64,000 bases of DNA from Coptis chinensis (GCA_015680905.1 CM027378.1:86085501-86149500), one strand, 5' to 3'; positions 45,674-58,219 are shown, counted from the first letter of the stretch. The notes: a model not told the origin generated them from the letters alone. Numbers and translations are program-made.

Positions 45674-47021
45674 TGGTATATTGGTGAGAAAGGCGTATGT
45701 GTACAAGAACTTTTTGCGCGGAAGGTTGGATCTTAATTTATTTGTTGATTAAGGTTGGCAAGGGGCTCTAAGGACCGACACTCACTAATTCACTATTCTA
45801 TTGGAGAGTTTGCAAGGTCTGAAATTTTATTGAAAACTGTGAAGGGTGGGGAAATGAAAATTATGATTATCTTATTTTAGTTTTATAGAACCTTGTTTAT
45901 TTATTTATTTTTACAATCTTAATGAGTAATTTGTGCAACTCTAGTTTTATGCCTAAGATTGTCTATAATTCTTTCTTCTAGGTGAATTATTTTCCTATAT
46001 CCCACCTAATGGTAGTTGCTCTGGTGGTCTCTAGTTAGTAGGCACACATTTTTACAGAGAAGGAAATTGATTAAACACTCAGAAAAAAAAAATCCCGTAA
46101 AGGTAATATTGCTCTTGCAATCAAAATGGCCTAACTTTTTTGTAACAGTTTAAAAAGTTAGGCCATTTTGATTGCCAGAGCAATATTACCTTTACGGTTG
46201 ACATCTAATTAATAATATATATTACAATAATTTGGTAAGAATCTTATATTAGTAACGTATACAATTTTACCTTTAAAAGTCTGATATAATCTACGATTCT
46301 TTCTTCCAGCTGGCAGTCTCTTTTCTGCATTTCACCTAACGTCTTTTGGTGGTTTTGAGAAAAACGAATCCAATTACTGAAAAGTAAACCCATTAAATAC
46401 ACAAAATTGCATCAAAAACACTTTGCTGATCCCAGAAGCTATTTTCTCTTATTTTGCTCCCATTCTATATGTTAAGTATGTAAGAATTTCAACATGAACA
46501 ATTGTGTACATAAAAATTGATATTCATACTCCATATATATATAGCTACAAACTGCGTTTATATCAGACTTTTTGAGGCGACACGTCTAATTAATATGCGT
46601 GATGACTCACTATCTGGATACAGTAATCCGGAACAAGAGGTATTGGCGTAGGGAAGCCAAAAAAACCCACTTGTCCATATGTACGCTTCATTACAAATCA
46701 ATTTTTATTTTTTGGCTTATGCTAAACACTAAAATACTCTCTCATATACCACCACAACAAATTATGTTTTCCTCTTTCTCATTGTTTGTTCGGCTCCCAC
46801 TGTTTTGCAGTATACTAGTAACTTCTTATATTCAATTACTGATATATATCAACCCATATTGATATTTTAGGTCTAGGTTTTGACTTTTGAGTAATTTATT
46901 AATTTTTTTAAAAAATTGAAATTGGGTCCTAGACCAGGGAGACTAGGAAAGTCCTTGGACTATCAGAAACGCTTACCTATACTAAAAATGGAGTGAGACA
47001 AGTAAGCACACTCCCTAGTCT
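45674..47021. other. Unit-3 repeat sequence, distal promoter region of the DRIP-like gene
   Basis: Copy of the 1.35-kb block of units 1 and 2 now lying directly upstream of the gene. It holds the hairpin at 46095-46197. It includes GACACGTCTAATTAATATG (near 46578), also present in units 1 and 2, with an ACGT core of the kind bound by bZIP factors; function is not shown. Confidence 0.5.
46095..46197. repeat. 46-bp inverted repeat with 11-base loop
   Basis: Arms 46095-46140 and 46152-46197 pair with a single mismatch (CTCTTGC versus CTCTGGC on the same reading). Units 1 and 2 hold only the right-hand arm (around 38578-38625 and 41932-41978), so the left arm was added in unit 3 as a templated inverted copy. 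Folded RNA would give a long, nearly perfect stem, as in a young MIR-like or siRNA-producing foldback. Confidence 0.9.
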
Positions 47022-47119
47022 GTATACATATATAAAGTTACTAATTCAATCCACCCTTTCACAAAGAAAAGCTCTCCATTCATAGAAAAAAAACCTCTGT
47101 TTTTTACTTCTATTTTCTC

Positions 47120-47127
47120 TATATAAA
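47120..47127 (+). promoter_or_regulatory. TATA box of the DRIP-like gene
   Basis: TATATAAA, about 350 bases upstream of the start codon. It is followed by a pyrimidine- and C-rich leader with a probable 5'-UTR intron (GT at 47277, AG at 47419). Confidence 0.65.
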
Positions 47128-47471
47128 GCCTCGTTAACATCATCAACACCTTCTCCCTTCAAATATAACCAAACCCACCCCAAGTTGTTTTTTTCACAAA
47201 TAAACCAACCCCGTCTTCATATATTTGCAAAAAAAAAAACCCATTCTTTCCCTCACTTCAACAACAAATCAAACAGGTTTGTTTATGAACAAATAACCAT
47301 GTTTTTTTCCTTGTGTTTTCACTATGTGTTTATAGTGATGAATGCAGGTATAGAGTAACATAGATAGCTTGAACTTGAAGTCATGTTATATGTTCTAACG
47401 CATATTTGGTAACATGCAGAGTTTTTCAAACGTTAGTAAAACTTTGTTGAAGAGTTTGGAGTTTGAGTGAA

Positions 47472-50400
47472 ATGGGACTAGTGGTAAGAGTTCGAAGAAG
47501 GCTACTTGAGGAAATCTTGTCGTGCCTTCTTTGTAATAATCTGTTTGAAAATGCTACAACCATTTCCGAATGTCTCCATTCATGTAAGTTTGTTAATGCT
47601 TTTCATTGTCTTCAAAGATTGTATTTTAGCAAATAGCAGGGTTATTATATACTCATGTTTTGGGTAATTGCAATTTTTTCTGTGTTGTTCTTGACTGGAA
47701 CTTTAGTGGTCTGAGTATCTGTTTTGACGACATTTTTTTTTGGAACTGTGTTCTTCATAATATGCAATTTTTCTGGTTTAGTTTGTTTTTTGATTTGCAT
47801 GTAGATTTCTTGCTGTGTGTTGCAGTCATTTTATATTTTTGTAGTCTGTCTTTTGTAATTTGCATGTAGTTTTTGTGTTACTGATTCAAGTCTTATTACA
47901 AGATCGAAGATTAAGGAGTTTGTGATATTTTTTTGATATTTCATTTCAATTGTTTCTTTTTAGATTAGATGTTAATGAGACAGGTAATCTTACCTTATGG
48001 AGGCAAAAACAATTTCATTTCTTGCTTTTTTTTATTTTAAGGCTATTACCATGATTCTTTATTTGGAAATGGAGTTGTGGGTAATTAGTAAAGTTATTAA
48101 TTTTTCGTTTTAGGATGGTTAGATTTTCTTAAGACAATTACGCAAATGGTTAGATTATAAGATGTTGATCAATAGTGTTTTTCTTGTTCTGAATTGGGTG
48201 AACGGCAGAAGCTGGTTTTCAAGTTTTGTGTCTTAATAAAATCTTTTGAATATGGATAGATGAGGGCATTGTTAGTGGGAATGAATAGGTGTGTTGCTAA
48301 GCATGCGCTTAGTTGGTTATGAAGAAATAGACTCTGTTTCTTTGTTGTTGCTGTCCTCTTTTTGGCACTATCTTTGTTTTCATATCTAAAAATGTTATTT
48401 ATTTATTATCACCGCATGAACATCATAAGCAAAATGCAATTTATCTTACTTATAATTTAAGTTGGGATGCTTCTAGTTGTAGGCAATGTGTGTGTGTTAT
48501 TGCTTGCAGCAGATGTGCTTTCATTAGACACAACTAGCTAGCATTTTTGCGCTATTTGGATAATGGTCTAGAAAGTTCTGTTGTTTCAAAAGAAAAAAAG
48601 AATTAAACTTAGTTTTCTAGTTTATGTGTGGCTAGACCTTTTCAATGTTTGCTCTCCCAAAGGCTCAAATCATTTTTTTTTCCCTTTGGGATTTTACCAG
48701 GTTAATAGAGATGTTATATTAAATCTAAGGAATCTCATTTCATTTCATTAAAAGAAAACTGTCATAGCCCTGAAAAACTATACTTTTTACGTTAATTTCA
48801 GGCCGGAAAATTTTAGGCTTTCTTACTATGTTGATGTAGGAAATTCTAGCAAGCTATCTGGTTAGAGGCTTAGAGCATCCTCTTGGATTTTCCCTAACCC
48901 AAAGAATCTTAAGTACATGAGATGCTACTCTCACAGGAACCTGTAGTCACAAGCTAAAATCCTACATCTATATTCCTACGTACAATTCATTTTTCACTAA
49001 TGCGCTCGTAATGAGTCAACAAGAGTTCAAATTTGGTAGACTCTTGGTGTTCGCCTTTTACTTCAGACCACCTCATCGAAGTAGTGCAGTATGCCTTAGC
49101 ATGAGCGTACTTAAATATGAACTGAACTCCGAAAGTGTTGGATTGTTAGTTCTTTTGTGGTCTAGCTTCTTGTTGTTAGACATTGATATGTCTTTATTAT
49201 ACAGTTCTCCTTGTATCTCTTTAACTCATGAATATCTAATACTTCCTGTTATGTTGAGACCAGTTTGCAGGAAATGCATCTATGAGAAACTAACGAATGA
49301 GGAAGCAGATTGTTGTCCGATATGCGACGCTGGACTGGGTTGTACACCCATTGAGAAGCTCAGGTGAAATATTTTTCCCAGTTTGATGTTGGCTGACATG
49401 CATGTTCAGTTGTTTACTCTCTTTAGTCACTATTTGGGAACTTTACAGTTTTGCTAATTCTGCTATGCCTCTTCATGGGAAATTAATTATACATATTGAT
49501 ATGGAGCATTTGGTTGTCTCTGTTTTTTGTTTCTGGTCAGATAGTTCATTATATCTGTCTACATATTCATCCTCATCTAGAAGAACACAATATCTTAAGA
49601 AATCATCCATTATATTTATGGGCTAAAATTTGCATGGTTAGAATTGGGAGCTGTTCGTGTATAACCCATTGGGTGGCATGTTGTTATTGTTACTTCTGAG
49701 TGACCATCTCGAGATACTCATAGACAAGGTCATGAAGTTCTCCATGGATCATCTGAGCTCATTTCCAAGGTTTTTATCTTCAGCAAGGTCTCACTTGTTT
49801 TTGCTGACGGTAGATTGCCTATTCAATCACACATTATGAAATGGTTTAATATAGTCTTAAAATAACTCTTCCAACTAAAAATATTACACTCATTCTATGA
49901 CAATTATGATTTATGAGATTCACATGTCATTCTGTATTTGACCAGATAAAAATAAAAGCCAACAGGATCCTCTTCTCCACCGATTTTCGCGTTTAGCAGT
50001 GAGTTGCGCTCATTCTCACATGTACATAGTACATTGTTTTTTCAATCATCTGCAGGGCAGATCACAACTTACAAGAGGTAAGGGACAAGATTTTCCCTTC
50101 TAGAGAGGGTAAGGTTACAGGATCAGAAGTCATTCCATCAGCTTTGTTGGACTCTAGAAGGAAGGAGCGTTCACTGTCATCGTTGGGCATCAGTACTCCC
50201 CATTCAAATATACAGCTTAGCTTGCCAGGAAGACGAACGAAAGCTGCCGCTAGAAAGGCTGCAGCTTTACGAGGCTCTAATTTTTCTTCTCAGGATCCCA
50301 TCGAAAGAATGGAAGGTTCTCTGGATAACTCACCAGACACTTTAAACGATACTGCTGAAGATATAATACAGGTAAGGAAGGCACAGATGTTATTCTTTTT

Positions 50401-52414
50401 CCTCTTATAGAGAACCTTTGAGATGCAAACAATTATCTCTTTGCTGACAACATGGAGTAGTTCTTTCTCGTACTATAGTTCACTGAAAGCATTTTCACAT
50501 GCTTGATTATGTATGCCGTAGAATTTGTCCGCTACTGGTCTGTCTGACCGCCTCGTATCCAGTAAGCACTCAGAGGATGCGGATGAACCAGAAAAAGTTC
50601 ATCTTTGGGAGTCAGGCTTCCAAGATGATGCTGCAAATGGTTCAGAACCACCTGATGGCCCAAGCAGTGAGGTGCACATGCCCACAAAAGAAGGCAGGGA
50701 GCGTGCAGACACATTAACAAAGGTCCAAGATGGCAGTAATGGTACTCATCAACCTTCTCCGGAAATGGTGAATCGTAAAAAAATCAATAGAAGTGGACGA
50801 AAAAGAGGAGCTTCTTCCAAGGATCAGGGCACCTCAATTCAGTATGTACTTGATTCTGGGGCTGCTCAGCGGAGAGGAACTGGTCCGGTTTGGTTCCGAC
50901 TACTTGCTTCTGAAGACCAGTAAGAATCCGTTTTCTCATAGTAGTGTTAAGAAAAGTAAAAAACCAACGTCTGTACATCAAATTGTCATCTTTTCCTATG
51001 CAAGTGCTTGCGCTCATACTTTCACATATGTTTATTCGTATTTTATGTTTGTCTTGTGATATTCTACTGTAATTTCCAGGGAAGGAGATGCCCCCTTACC
51101 TCAGATATCCAAGTCTTACATGCATCTTAAGTAAGTTCTTTTGAATCCACCACATGCTTTTATGCTCAACACTTTTCAGTTATTCTTAAAGTACTGAAAA
51201 GTACTCGTCCTGTTCGTCATATTGTAGATCTGTATAGGTCCGTGAAAAAGGTTCATGTTGTTGACTACAATGCTCATATATTGAGTTCTCCTTTCTGTCA
51301 CAGGAATGGTGATTTACCTATTTCAAAAATCCAGTCGTATCTCATGCACAAGCTTAATCTTGGAAATCTAAATGAGGTGATTCATCTTAGTCCCTTCTTC
51401 ATGAATTAAATGAAATTGAGACCTTAACTGATAATAGTATGTCAGAAGCAAGTTTGTAACAGTAGATGAAGTAATTATAGAGTTAGGTGTCTTGTTTACT
51501 TGAGATGCACAAAATGCAGAGTAACTAGACGCGTTTATTTCCTTTTGAAGTTAATGGATGATTTTAGTACTGCCTCTATTATTGTTTAGTTATTGGCCCC
51601 AGGTCCTAAACCATTATAGGAAGTATTCCCTTATTCAAGGTGTACAAGGTTTTTGTTACTGCTTTAGTGAGTGCATCCTTTAATGATCTTATTATCTTCT
51701 GGATGCTAATTGTTTTGCAATGATCGATGGATGTATCTAAAATCATTTTAGGAGCAAACGGTTCTTCTCTCCATCGGTTGTTTAGATCTCATATTCTTCC
51801 CCTCCACATTAATAAGAATTGTTATTGAATTTGGGTTTAAAGTTGAGTGCACCTTAGCACTATATATCTTATACGTTGAAGATTGCAAGTCAGACCTTGT
51901 ACTAAAACTATTCCTAGTACAAAAATATAGTAGTAATAGCTATAGTTAGGGAACAGAATATGATTTGTATGTATCAATGTATGCTCTTATCCTTTTTTGT
52001 TGATTTGTTCTTTGAAAACCAACCTGAGAAATCCTCCAAGAACGATTGACAAAATGTTTGCTAATGAACTCATGAGCAATTGCCCCATGTTGAACTTAAT
52101 CCTTGGTTATAGGTGCAGGAATAAAAAGTTCAGTACGTGCACAGACATGCATAAAGTCCTCTACATTTTGCTTTCACCGTACCCAATATATTCCCTTTGA
52201 TGGCTGAAGTTCTCTTATTGGTTGTTGAATTTTCTCGTAGGTGGAGATAACGTATCATGGTCAGCCAGTTTCACCGGAAGTGAGACTTAATAGCCTAATA
52301 CAGTGGTGGTTACGTACTGCAGCACCATCACACAGAGTACAGACAACTATAGGCTCCTCTGCTGCGGACTTTGTATTGGAGCTACACTATCAACGAAACT
52401 ATCAGTACTATTGA
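47472..52414 (+). CDS. DRIP2: DRIP-type RING E3 ubiquitin ligase (RING + RAWUL)
   Basis: Probable E3 ligase of the DREB2A-interacting family, which ubiquitinates the drought regulator DREB2A in the nucleus. Coding exons: 47472-47583, 49264-49363, 50056-50371, 50522-50919, 51080-51130, 51304-51376, 52241-52414. All introns are GT-AG; the total is 407 aa, close to the about 420 aa of the family. An N-terminal C3HC4 RING runs from residue 18 to about 66 (CLLC, ECLHSFCRKC, CCPICDAGLGC). A basic, Ser-rich middle (RKERSLSS, RRTKAAARKAAA) leads to a C-terminal RAWUL ubiquitin-like domain from about residue 320 (ISKSYMHLKNGDLPISKIQSY, IGSSAADFVLELHY). A 1.68-kb first coding intron is the longest. The frame is open throughout. 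DRIP1 versus DRIP2 is not decided. Confidence 0.92.
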
Positions 52415-53843
52415 GTACTTTCTCATTCAATTTAAACCTATATTCCCAATAATTCAGATCTTTATTGATCTTTTTTGACTTGAACCATTATTTTCCAGCA
52501 TAAATTTTGTAAGAATAATTTCGAACGTGGGTTGAAGTTCACAATGTTTATGTGATCACATGCCTATGTCAAAACATTACAGTTCAGAGCTAATAATGAT
52601 ATATTGTCATGTCTGCAATTGTGCTTTATGTTCATACTCTCTATAACACACCGAAACTTTTTTCTTTCAATATGTTGTACATCTACACGGATGTCGTGTA
52701 AGTCTGTTGTAAGATACTAGTATTTGCCGTGCTGTACGTCACAGATACACACGCCTTCAACGCACATCCACATCCCCTTATGGCACAGATACGGGCGCCT
52801 TCGGCACCCCCCTCCATTTCTTTTAAAATGAGCCTATCTATACTCATGTTTCCAGAGTCCAACAACCCACCCCAACACTACAGGCCTTTTGTGTATGGGG
52901 TAGGTGAGGTGAGAAAAACTTTTAAACTCACCCCAAAAAACTTGTTAACTCACTCCAGAAAAACATTTTAGTAGCTATGGTTAGGGTCTTAGGGAGTGGC
53001 ACAACCACGTATCACCTTATGAGGTGGAATTTGTCAACCCACTCCACCCTTCTTTGTTATATAGAAGACTATAATTTAACCTGTGGCTATGCCACTCTAG
53101 CCATATGGTGAAGCATTCCGGTACAAATGCTTCTAGTAACTAAAGCCAAATCTTTACTTTTGAAAATTTTGTCCCACAATTTTGAGTGATGTACATGTGT
53201 AATGTAACATAGAAATTTTCTAAGTGTCTATCAATCCTACCAAATTTTTTGAATTAAAATAGCAAAAAACATGTTATTGCATTCCTACTTTACTTAAAGA
53301 GATAAGTAAATTGTTTAAAGTACAATAAAGTATACTAATCTTAATTATGAGGTACATACCATCTAATAGAATGGTTTTAGTAGTCGCTTCTACAGTTGAA
53401 AAGGAAATGAACAAACATATATGCATGCAAAGAGTCCTTAGAGTAAAGCAGATGATAACGGTTAAAGGGTGGCCTAGTATATTGCACAAATGGTATAAAA
53501 GACTTGAAGTATAACCTCGGCGCCTACCTGAAGTAAAAAGGACCAACGCCACTATATATCACTCATTATATATTCAATAATCTAGTACTAAATCACCCAA
53601 CATTAAGCTGACCAAGTACCGCATGTCACAATGAGCTGACTGAATTCACCAAGTGTATTTTTTGAAGCACCCAATTTCTCTTAAGATATGGCGAAAATTA
53701 AGGGAGAAAGAGGAAAAGTTTGGAATGTATGAATAAAAATTGCAAATTAAGGGGGGAGAGGAAGTTGTCATGGAAGTGGTACTGTCACCTTATAGCTATG
53801 GAATCCATCCATATAATGATATAGAAAGTACAGTGCTAGACTA
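52415..53843. other. Intergenic: 3' flank of the DRIP-like gene
   Basis: No gene. At 52717-52720 CTAG, read on the minus strand, is preceded by a weak GTG/CAC stem and followed by T, a possible Helitron 3' terminus (weak). The rest is AT-rich and unremarkable. Confidence 0.4.
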
Positions 53844-55121
53844 TGTAGGAACCGTTATTTTAGAATACAAATTTCTATAAACCGCGAAAACCCACGCGCA
53901 GCGGAATTAATGGGGTTCACAGTTTTTGATAGAAAACATACTTTTTAGAATCGGCTAAGATGTAATCTCTGAGAATCCAATAGCTATGAATCTGAATCAA
54001 CAATCAACCCCTTGATCTTCTGTTGTATTCTTTTAGAATAGATTGGATGTTGTGTGGGCAACGATTTATCAACCCCCTTCTTTCTCACAAAGCTAGATCT
54101 AATTTTGGATCTATCTTTCCTTGCCTCTCTTTTCAATCCAGAAAAATGAATAGTGAATAGTTAATTTCGGCCAAGAGAGAAGGGATCTATTTATAGGCTA
54201 CAACAAGGACTATGAGGAGAAATTAGGGTTGGGCCTCCCGACGGGCTTGGGCCTCTCATGTTCGCCCAGAACACACAGCCTAAGTCTGTCAACAAATGAC
54301 TTATTCCACTAAAGGTCATTGTTGCACTACAGCCTTAATCCCAAATTATGTGTCAGCGTTTATAGGCTCCATATTATATGCTCGTTGATCTCCCCGTGTT
54401 TAAGATATCGAATGCCTGTTGATTAAGTCAAGTTACTGTGCCTACATCAATCAACTTCTTATGTCCTTGAGTAGTACCACTCAACCTCATTGTCATGTCG
54501 GAATAAATCCACCTGTAGAGTTTACATGACAATCTTTTTGAGCTCCTCAAGGGGACATCATCAACCCGACTTTCTGCGGGCCACGGATTCCTTCTATAAT
54601 CAATAGCACACCTTACATACAATGTCATTATCCAATCCATCGAGTTTGTTGATTCACAAATGAATCTCACTCATTAATGATTAAAAGTAATGTACAATAC
54701 ACATAAGTGCCCGTTATTATATCTGCATTAAGAGGAAAAGCATCCATAATAATAGAGGCGTTTGTTCTCTTATATAGTCAGTATAAAGAGAAACAACCTC
54801 ACTTGGTCCTGTTCAATACACACAAAGTGTACTAGTGTAATCCTATAGTCAAGATAAACTAATACCAGATTATACTACAACCGTACCAATGGTTTATCCA
54901 AATCCATTTAGGTTGTGAACGATTACTTATACTTTATAAGGTACTGATGATATGATCTTATGTGTGTTCACACCATATCATCTACAACATAAACTATTAG
55001 ACACATGCATATAACTAATAACATATATAATATGCATAACATTTGCCCATATGATTCTCATTTAAAATATAAAGAATTAGAGTTAATACAAAAGTCATGT
55101 TTTTAGTATATAACTCTATCA
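53844..55121 (-). mobile_element. Solo LTR 1 (Copia-like)
   Basis: 1,278 bp between perfect 5-bp duplications GACTA (53839-53843 and 55122-55126). On the minus strand it starts TGATAGAG and ends GGTTCCTACA, with TATA-like CCTATAAATAG near 54188-54198 in the last third. The end with TTCCGCTGCGCG is seen in LTRs of large plant Copia elements. There is no internal region, so it is a recombination relic. Orientation is inferred from the TATA position. Confidence 0.8.
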
Positions 55122-55126
55122 GACTA

Positions 55127-55557
55127 TTGGATCAAGTTATAGGCAGTGGCCTAAGTGTCTGTGTGTTGGATTATTCAGCTTGAGCAATCCCAATTTTTTA
55201 TGGTTTAAACCTTTCAACCAGAGCATAACTGAAGCTAAGATAGCTTAGGCAGCGATTGATCACACACATCTATAGTCTGATCGAATTGGTACCTAAAAAA
55301 TATAAAAACCAAATAATTATCTAATATTGATAATTAAAAATCAATCACAAACATACCACAATACTGAAATCAGTCAATTGGCTGGAAGGGTATCTCCAAT
55401 GAAACATGTTGTTTGCGGCAATAGAGCCTTGAACAAGTCAGCGAAACAATTCTTACCCTATTAGAAATCATTGGAATATTCTCCCTAATATTGGGATATA
55501 TCGTGGTATTTGAATTGATGGGAAGACATATTCTGGGAAAAGCTACCATGGGCTCAG
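55127..55557. other. Spacer between the two solo LTRs
   Basis: No gene. 55398-55435 (GAAACATGTTGTTTGCGGCA...) resembles 56930-56967, on the other side of solo LTR 2, a short imperfect direct repeat. Confidence 0.5.
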
Positions 55558-55948
55558 TGTTGGGATTACTTTAATCCTACATCTTTAACATGTTAATCTA
55601 TTATTGATCAAAAAAGAAATTAAAATAAAAATACCTTCAAAGCCGCCGGAATTGAAGATTGACAGTAAATAGAAACTTTCCAAAACTGAATCCAAGTCAC
55701 TTAGTCTTCAACCTTCTAGTAGTATTCACCACACAACACACCACAAAACACTTTTGCTTTTCTCCTACTTTTAGTTGTACTTTTCCTGGAAAGACTAATG
55801 GTCCCTTTCTCCAAAAAGTCATTCTCTTATATAGAGAAATTTTGAGAATACCTAAATGTGTGTAGTGGGATCCACTTAGGATTCCAAGTCTTATCTTAAA
55901 AGGACAATTCCTTGTCATATAAGTACTTGTACTTGATATATTAAAACA

Positions 55949-56018
<70 letters not shown>

Positions 56019-56876
56019 ATATCTTTAATATGGAAAGTGTCCATTAACAAATCTATATTTACAATAAGGCCCTTGGAACTTTTAAGAAAGTCCTTTCCTA
56101 CCATTAATTATATCTAAGTCCCTCCACCTTACTTGTATTCACAATTAGACCATTTGGAATTTGTTCTTCACTGTCACACCTATGTCTAATTGAGCCAATT
56201 TGACATTTAACATTAATTGAGCATTAAGAAACTATTTCTTATACCGGTTGGGTTTTAGCTCAATTAGTTATGTCACAATTTCCTAATACATAACTCCGTA
56301 GAGTGGTGGATCCTTTATTAGAATTCGTGATTCAAGACGTCATTTTCATTACCCAAAACGTCAAGTCTAGTCTATGAATAGACATTACTTTTTAACGTCT
56401 CAAAGTAAGAAATTTGAGACACAATGAATTTTCACAATTTCTCAAGTCTAGGGATTAATTGGTAGAGTGAGATTTGCACACTAACCTTAACAACGAATTT
56501 ATAGTGTGTTCTCACTTTGATCTCCTCAGTGTCAATCATGTGACTACACCAATATACAAACTTAGAGTCATACTTAAATTATTGAGATATCATCATCCTA
56601 TCATATAGCAGTTATGTATATTACAGTCTTATAAGTGAAGCGTCCGACTTCACCCCTAACTGTGAGTATTCTAGGTAAATAGATACAATCAAATCTCCCG
56701 CACATAACTCTTCATATGCTTGATTGTTCTAATTCTATTAACTATGGAACTTATGGTTTCATCATATGATATTAGTTCACCCATATGCATAATAATAAGA
56801 TTCGTGTATTTAATTAAACATCATCATGTATAATCAATAAATGTTCATTGGCTTTGTAAAGGCCAAGTATCCCAAC
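55558..56876 (-). mobile_element. Solo LTR 2
   Basis: 1,319 bp with ends TGTTGGGAT and ATCCCAACA and perfect duplications CTCAG (55553-55557, 56877-56881). On the minus strand a TATA-like CTATATAAGAG lies near 55830-55842. A (TA)n tract is at 55953-56014. No internal region. Probably Copia; the superfamily is uncertain. Confidence 0.82.
55953..56014. repeat. (TA)n microsatellite
   Basis: Uninterrupted run of about 31 TA units inside solo LTR 2, with long AT-rich flanks. Confidence 0.95.
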
Positions 56877-56881
56877 ACTCA

Positions 56882-57686
56882 GGCCAAGCTCAAACATTTT
56901 TGCTAATAGATCAAATTACATGTGTTTAGTGAAACTTGCTGTTTTCAGCAATAAAGCCTTGAACAATTTCCACTTAGGCTCTGAAACACTTGGAGATCGA
57001 GAAGGGTTTTTCTTTTCATAAGAAACCGATCGAATAAAATTTCTTTGTAAGTAGTTGAATATTTAGAGAAGGAAATAAAATGTTTATACATAAAAGCCTT
57101 TTTTGTTGGGTTTAATTTAGCTGTCATTCCTTTTTGGGTAGAAAGAGTTTCAATCCGGAAGAACTGCTTTGGTTGTTTTTAGTAGTACTAAATAGAACTC
57201 TTAAAGTATTTTTTAGCACAAATCCCGAGGAAATTAAGACCACCCCTTAAGCCCAACTTTGTTTAAAAACTGAGTTGTTTTGTATTATTGAATACTAGTA
57301 TATTGCCTGTGCCATGACACTTTCAAATTAGGACAAAAAAAACTCAACCAACCGAATGATAAAAGCCTAGCCCACAAAGCAGCCATTGTTGACCAAATCA
57401 ACAATGATCCAATACTCTTTCAAATTAACATTTTAAACTGCACATATTCTAAATAAGACTTTGGATTTGTTATGTCATAACTTGTGAGAAACAGTTGTAG
57501 CTGCAGAATGGAGCTCTGCGGGCCACACCAAGCCTTTTTATTAGAAAAATGTATTAAAAGAGGCCCAACCTACGATAGACCAAATCACGGCCCATAAAAT
57601 AAAGCCCAAGCGTTTGATAAAAAATAAAAAAGGCTCACTCTTCTTCTTGTACTTGTTTATTTTTATCTCTCAGCTGAAAATCAAAG
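56882..57686. other. Upstream region of the prefoldin gene
   Basis: No ORF of interest. At 57295-57298 CTAG, read on the minus strand, is preceded by GTGTCATGGCAC (a short stem-loop) about 11 bases away and followed by T, as in Helitron 3' ends. Just before the gene is a TC-rich leader (57640-57675). Confidence 0.45.
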
Positions 57687-58219
57687 ATGCAGCAGGTAAA
57701 ACCCTAGAAACCCAAAAGTTATTTTGATTATTTTTAAAAAAATGAATATGAATAATTGGAATGATTTGTTTTAATGAAGGGTGGAGGATCAGAGATAGAA
57801 GTAACATGGGAAGATCAGCAAAACATTAACAAATTCGGAAGACTGAACAACAGATTTCACGAAATTGAAGATGAAATAAAAAACGCAAAGGTACAACCCA
57901 TTATTATTTACTTTGATAGATCGAGTCGAACATTTTCTAATAGGTTGCATTTATGCAGGAAAGAAACGAGAATTTTGAGGATGCTAGTAATGAGTTGATC
58001 CTCACGGATGAGGAGGTAATCAGATTCCAGATAGGAGAGGTTTTTGTTCATATGCCCAATGAAGAAGTAGAGAGCAGGATAGAGGAGATGAAAGAGGTGA
58101 CAAGTAAGAAGTTGGAGAACCTGGAGGAAGAGAAGGAATCCGTGCTTGCACAAATGGCTGAGCTAAAGAAGATTTTGTATGGTAAATTTAACGATTCAAT
58201 CAATTTGGAGGAAGATTAG
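57687..58219 (+). CDS. PFD4: Prefoldin subunit 4
   Basis: Beta-class subunit of the hexameric prefoldin chaperone, which passes nascent actin and tubulin to the CCT chaperonin in the cytosol; the plant protein is also known as an ABI3-interacting protein. Coding exons are 57687-57695 (only ATG CAG CAG), 57780-57890 and 57959-58219, with GT-AG introns, total 126 aa (Arabidopsis about 129). Reads [52 protein letters not shown] and IGEVFVHM. It ends in a long coiled coil ([20 protein letters not shown]) and an acidic tail INLEED. Two helices around a central beta hairpin fit the family. The frame is intact. Confidence 0.95.

Larger units (their letters stand above)
28315..47021. repeat. Threefold tandem repeat upstream of the DRIP-like gene
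   Basis: Unit 1 is 28315-28418 plus 37742-41040 (interrupted by Retand2), unit 2 is 41041-45087 and unit 3 is 45088-47021. All contain the hAT-like element followed by about 1.35 kb of unclassified, unique-looking sequence (for example 38123-39445, 41453-42783, 45666-47021). Units 1 and 2 also carry the MULE segment. Units 1 and 2 start AGGTCTTTAAAAG-like or are cut inside the hAT copy; the 1/2 junction lacks about 850 bp that the 2/3 junction still has. Unit 3 ends about 100 bases before the TATA box of the DRIP-like gene. Confidence 0.8.

Noticed and set aside
45093-45706. Minus-strand ORFs at both ends of hAT copy 3
   Set aside because: Read through terminal repeats and G/C-rich ends; not preserved in the other two copies.
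49011-49367. Long open frame through the first intron of the DRIP-like gene into its RING exon
   Set aside because: Splice acceptor at 49263 and the RING pattern (…ECLHS joined to FCRKC) show only 49264-49363 is coding.
55953-56014. (TA)n tract as a CRISPR-like or regulatory array
   Set aside because: Simple dinucleotide repeat inside an LTR; no spacers.
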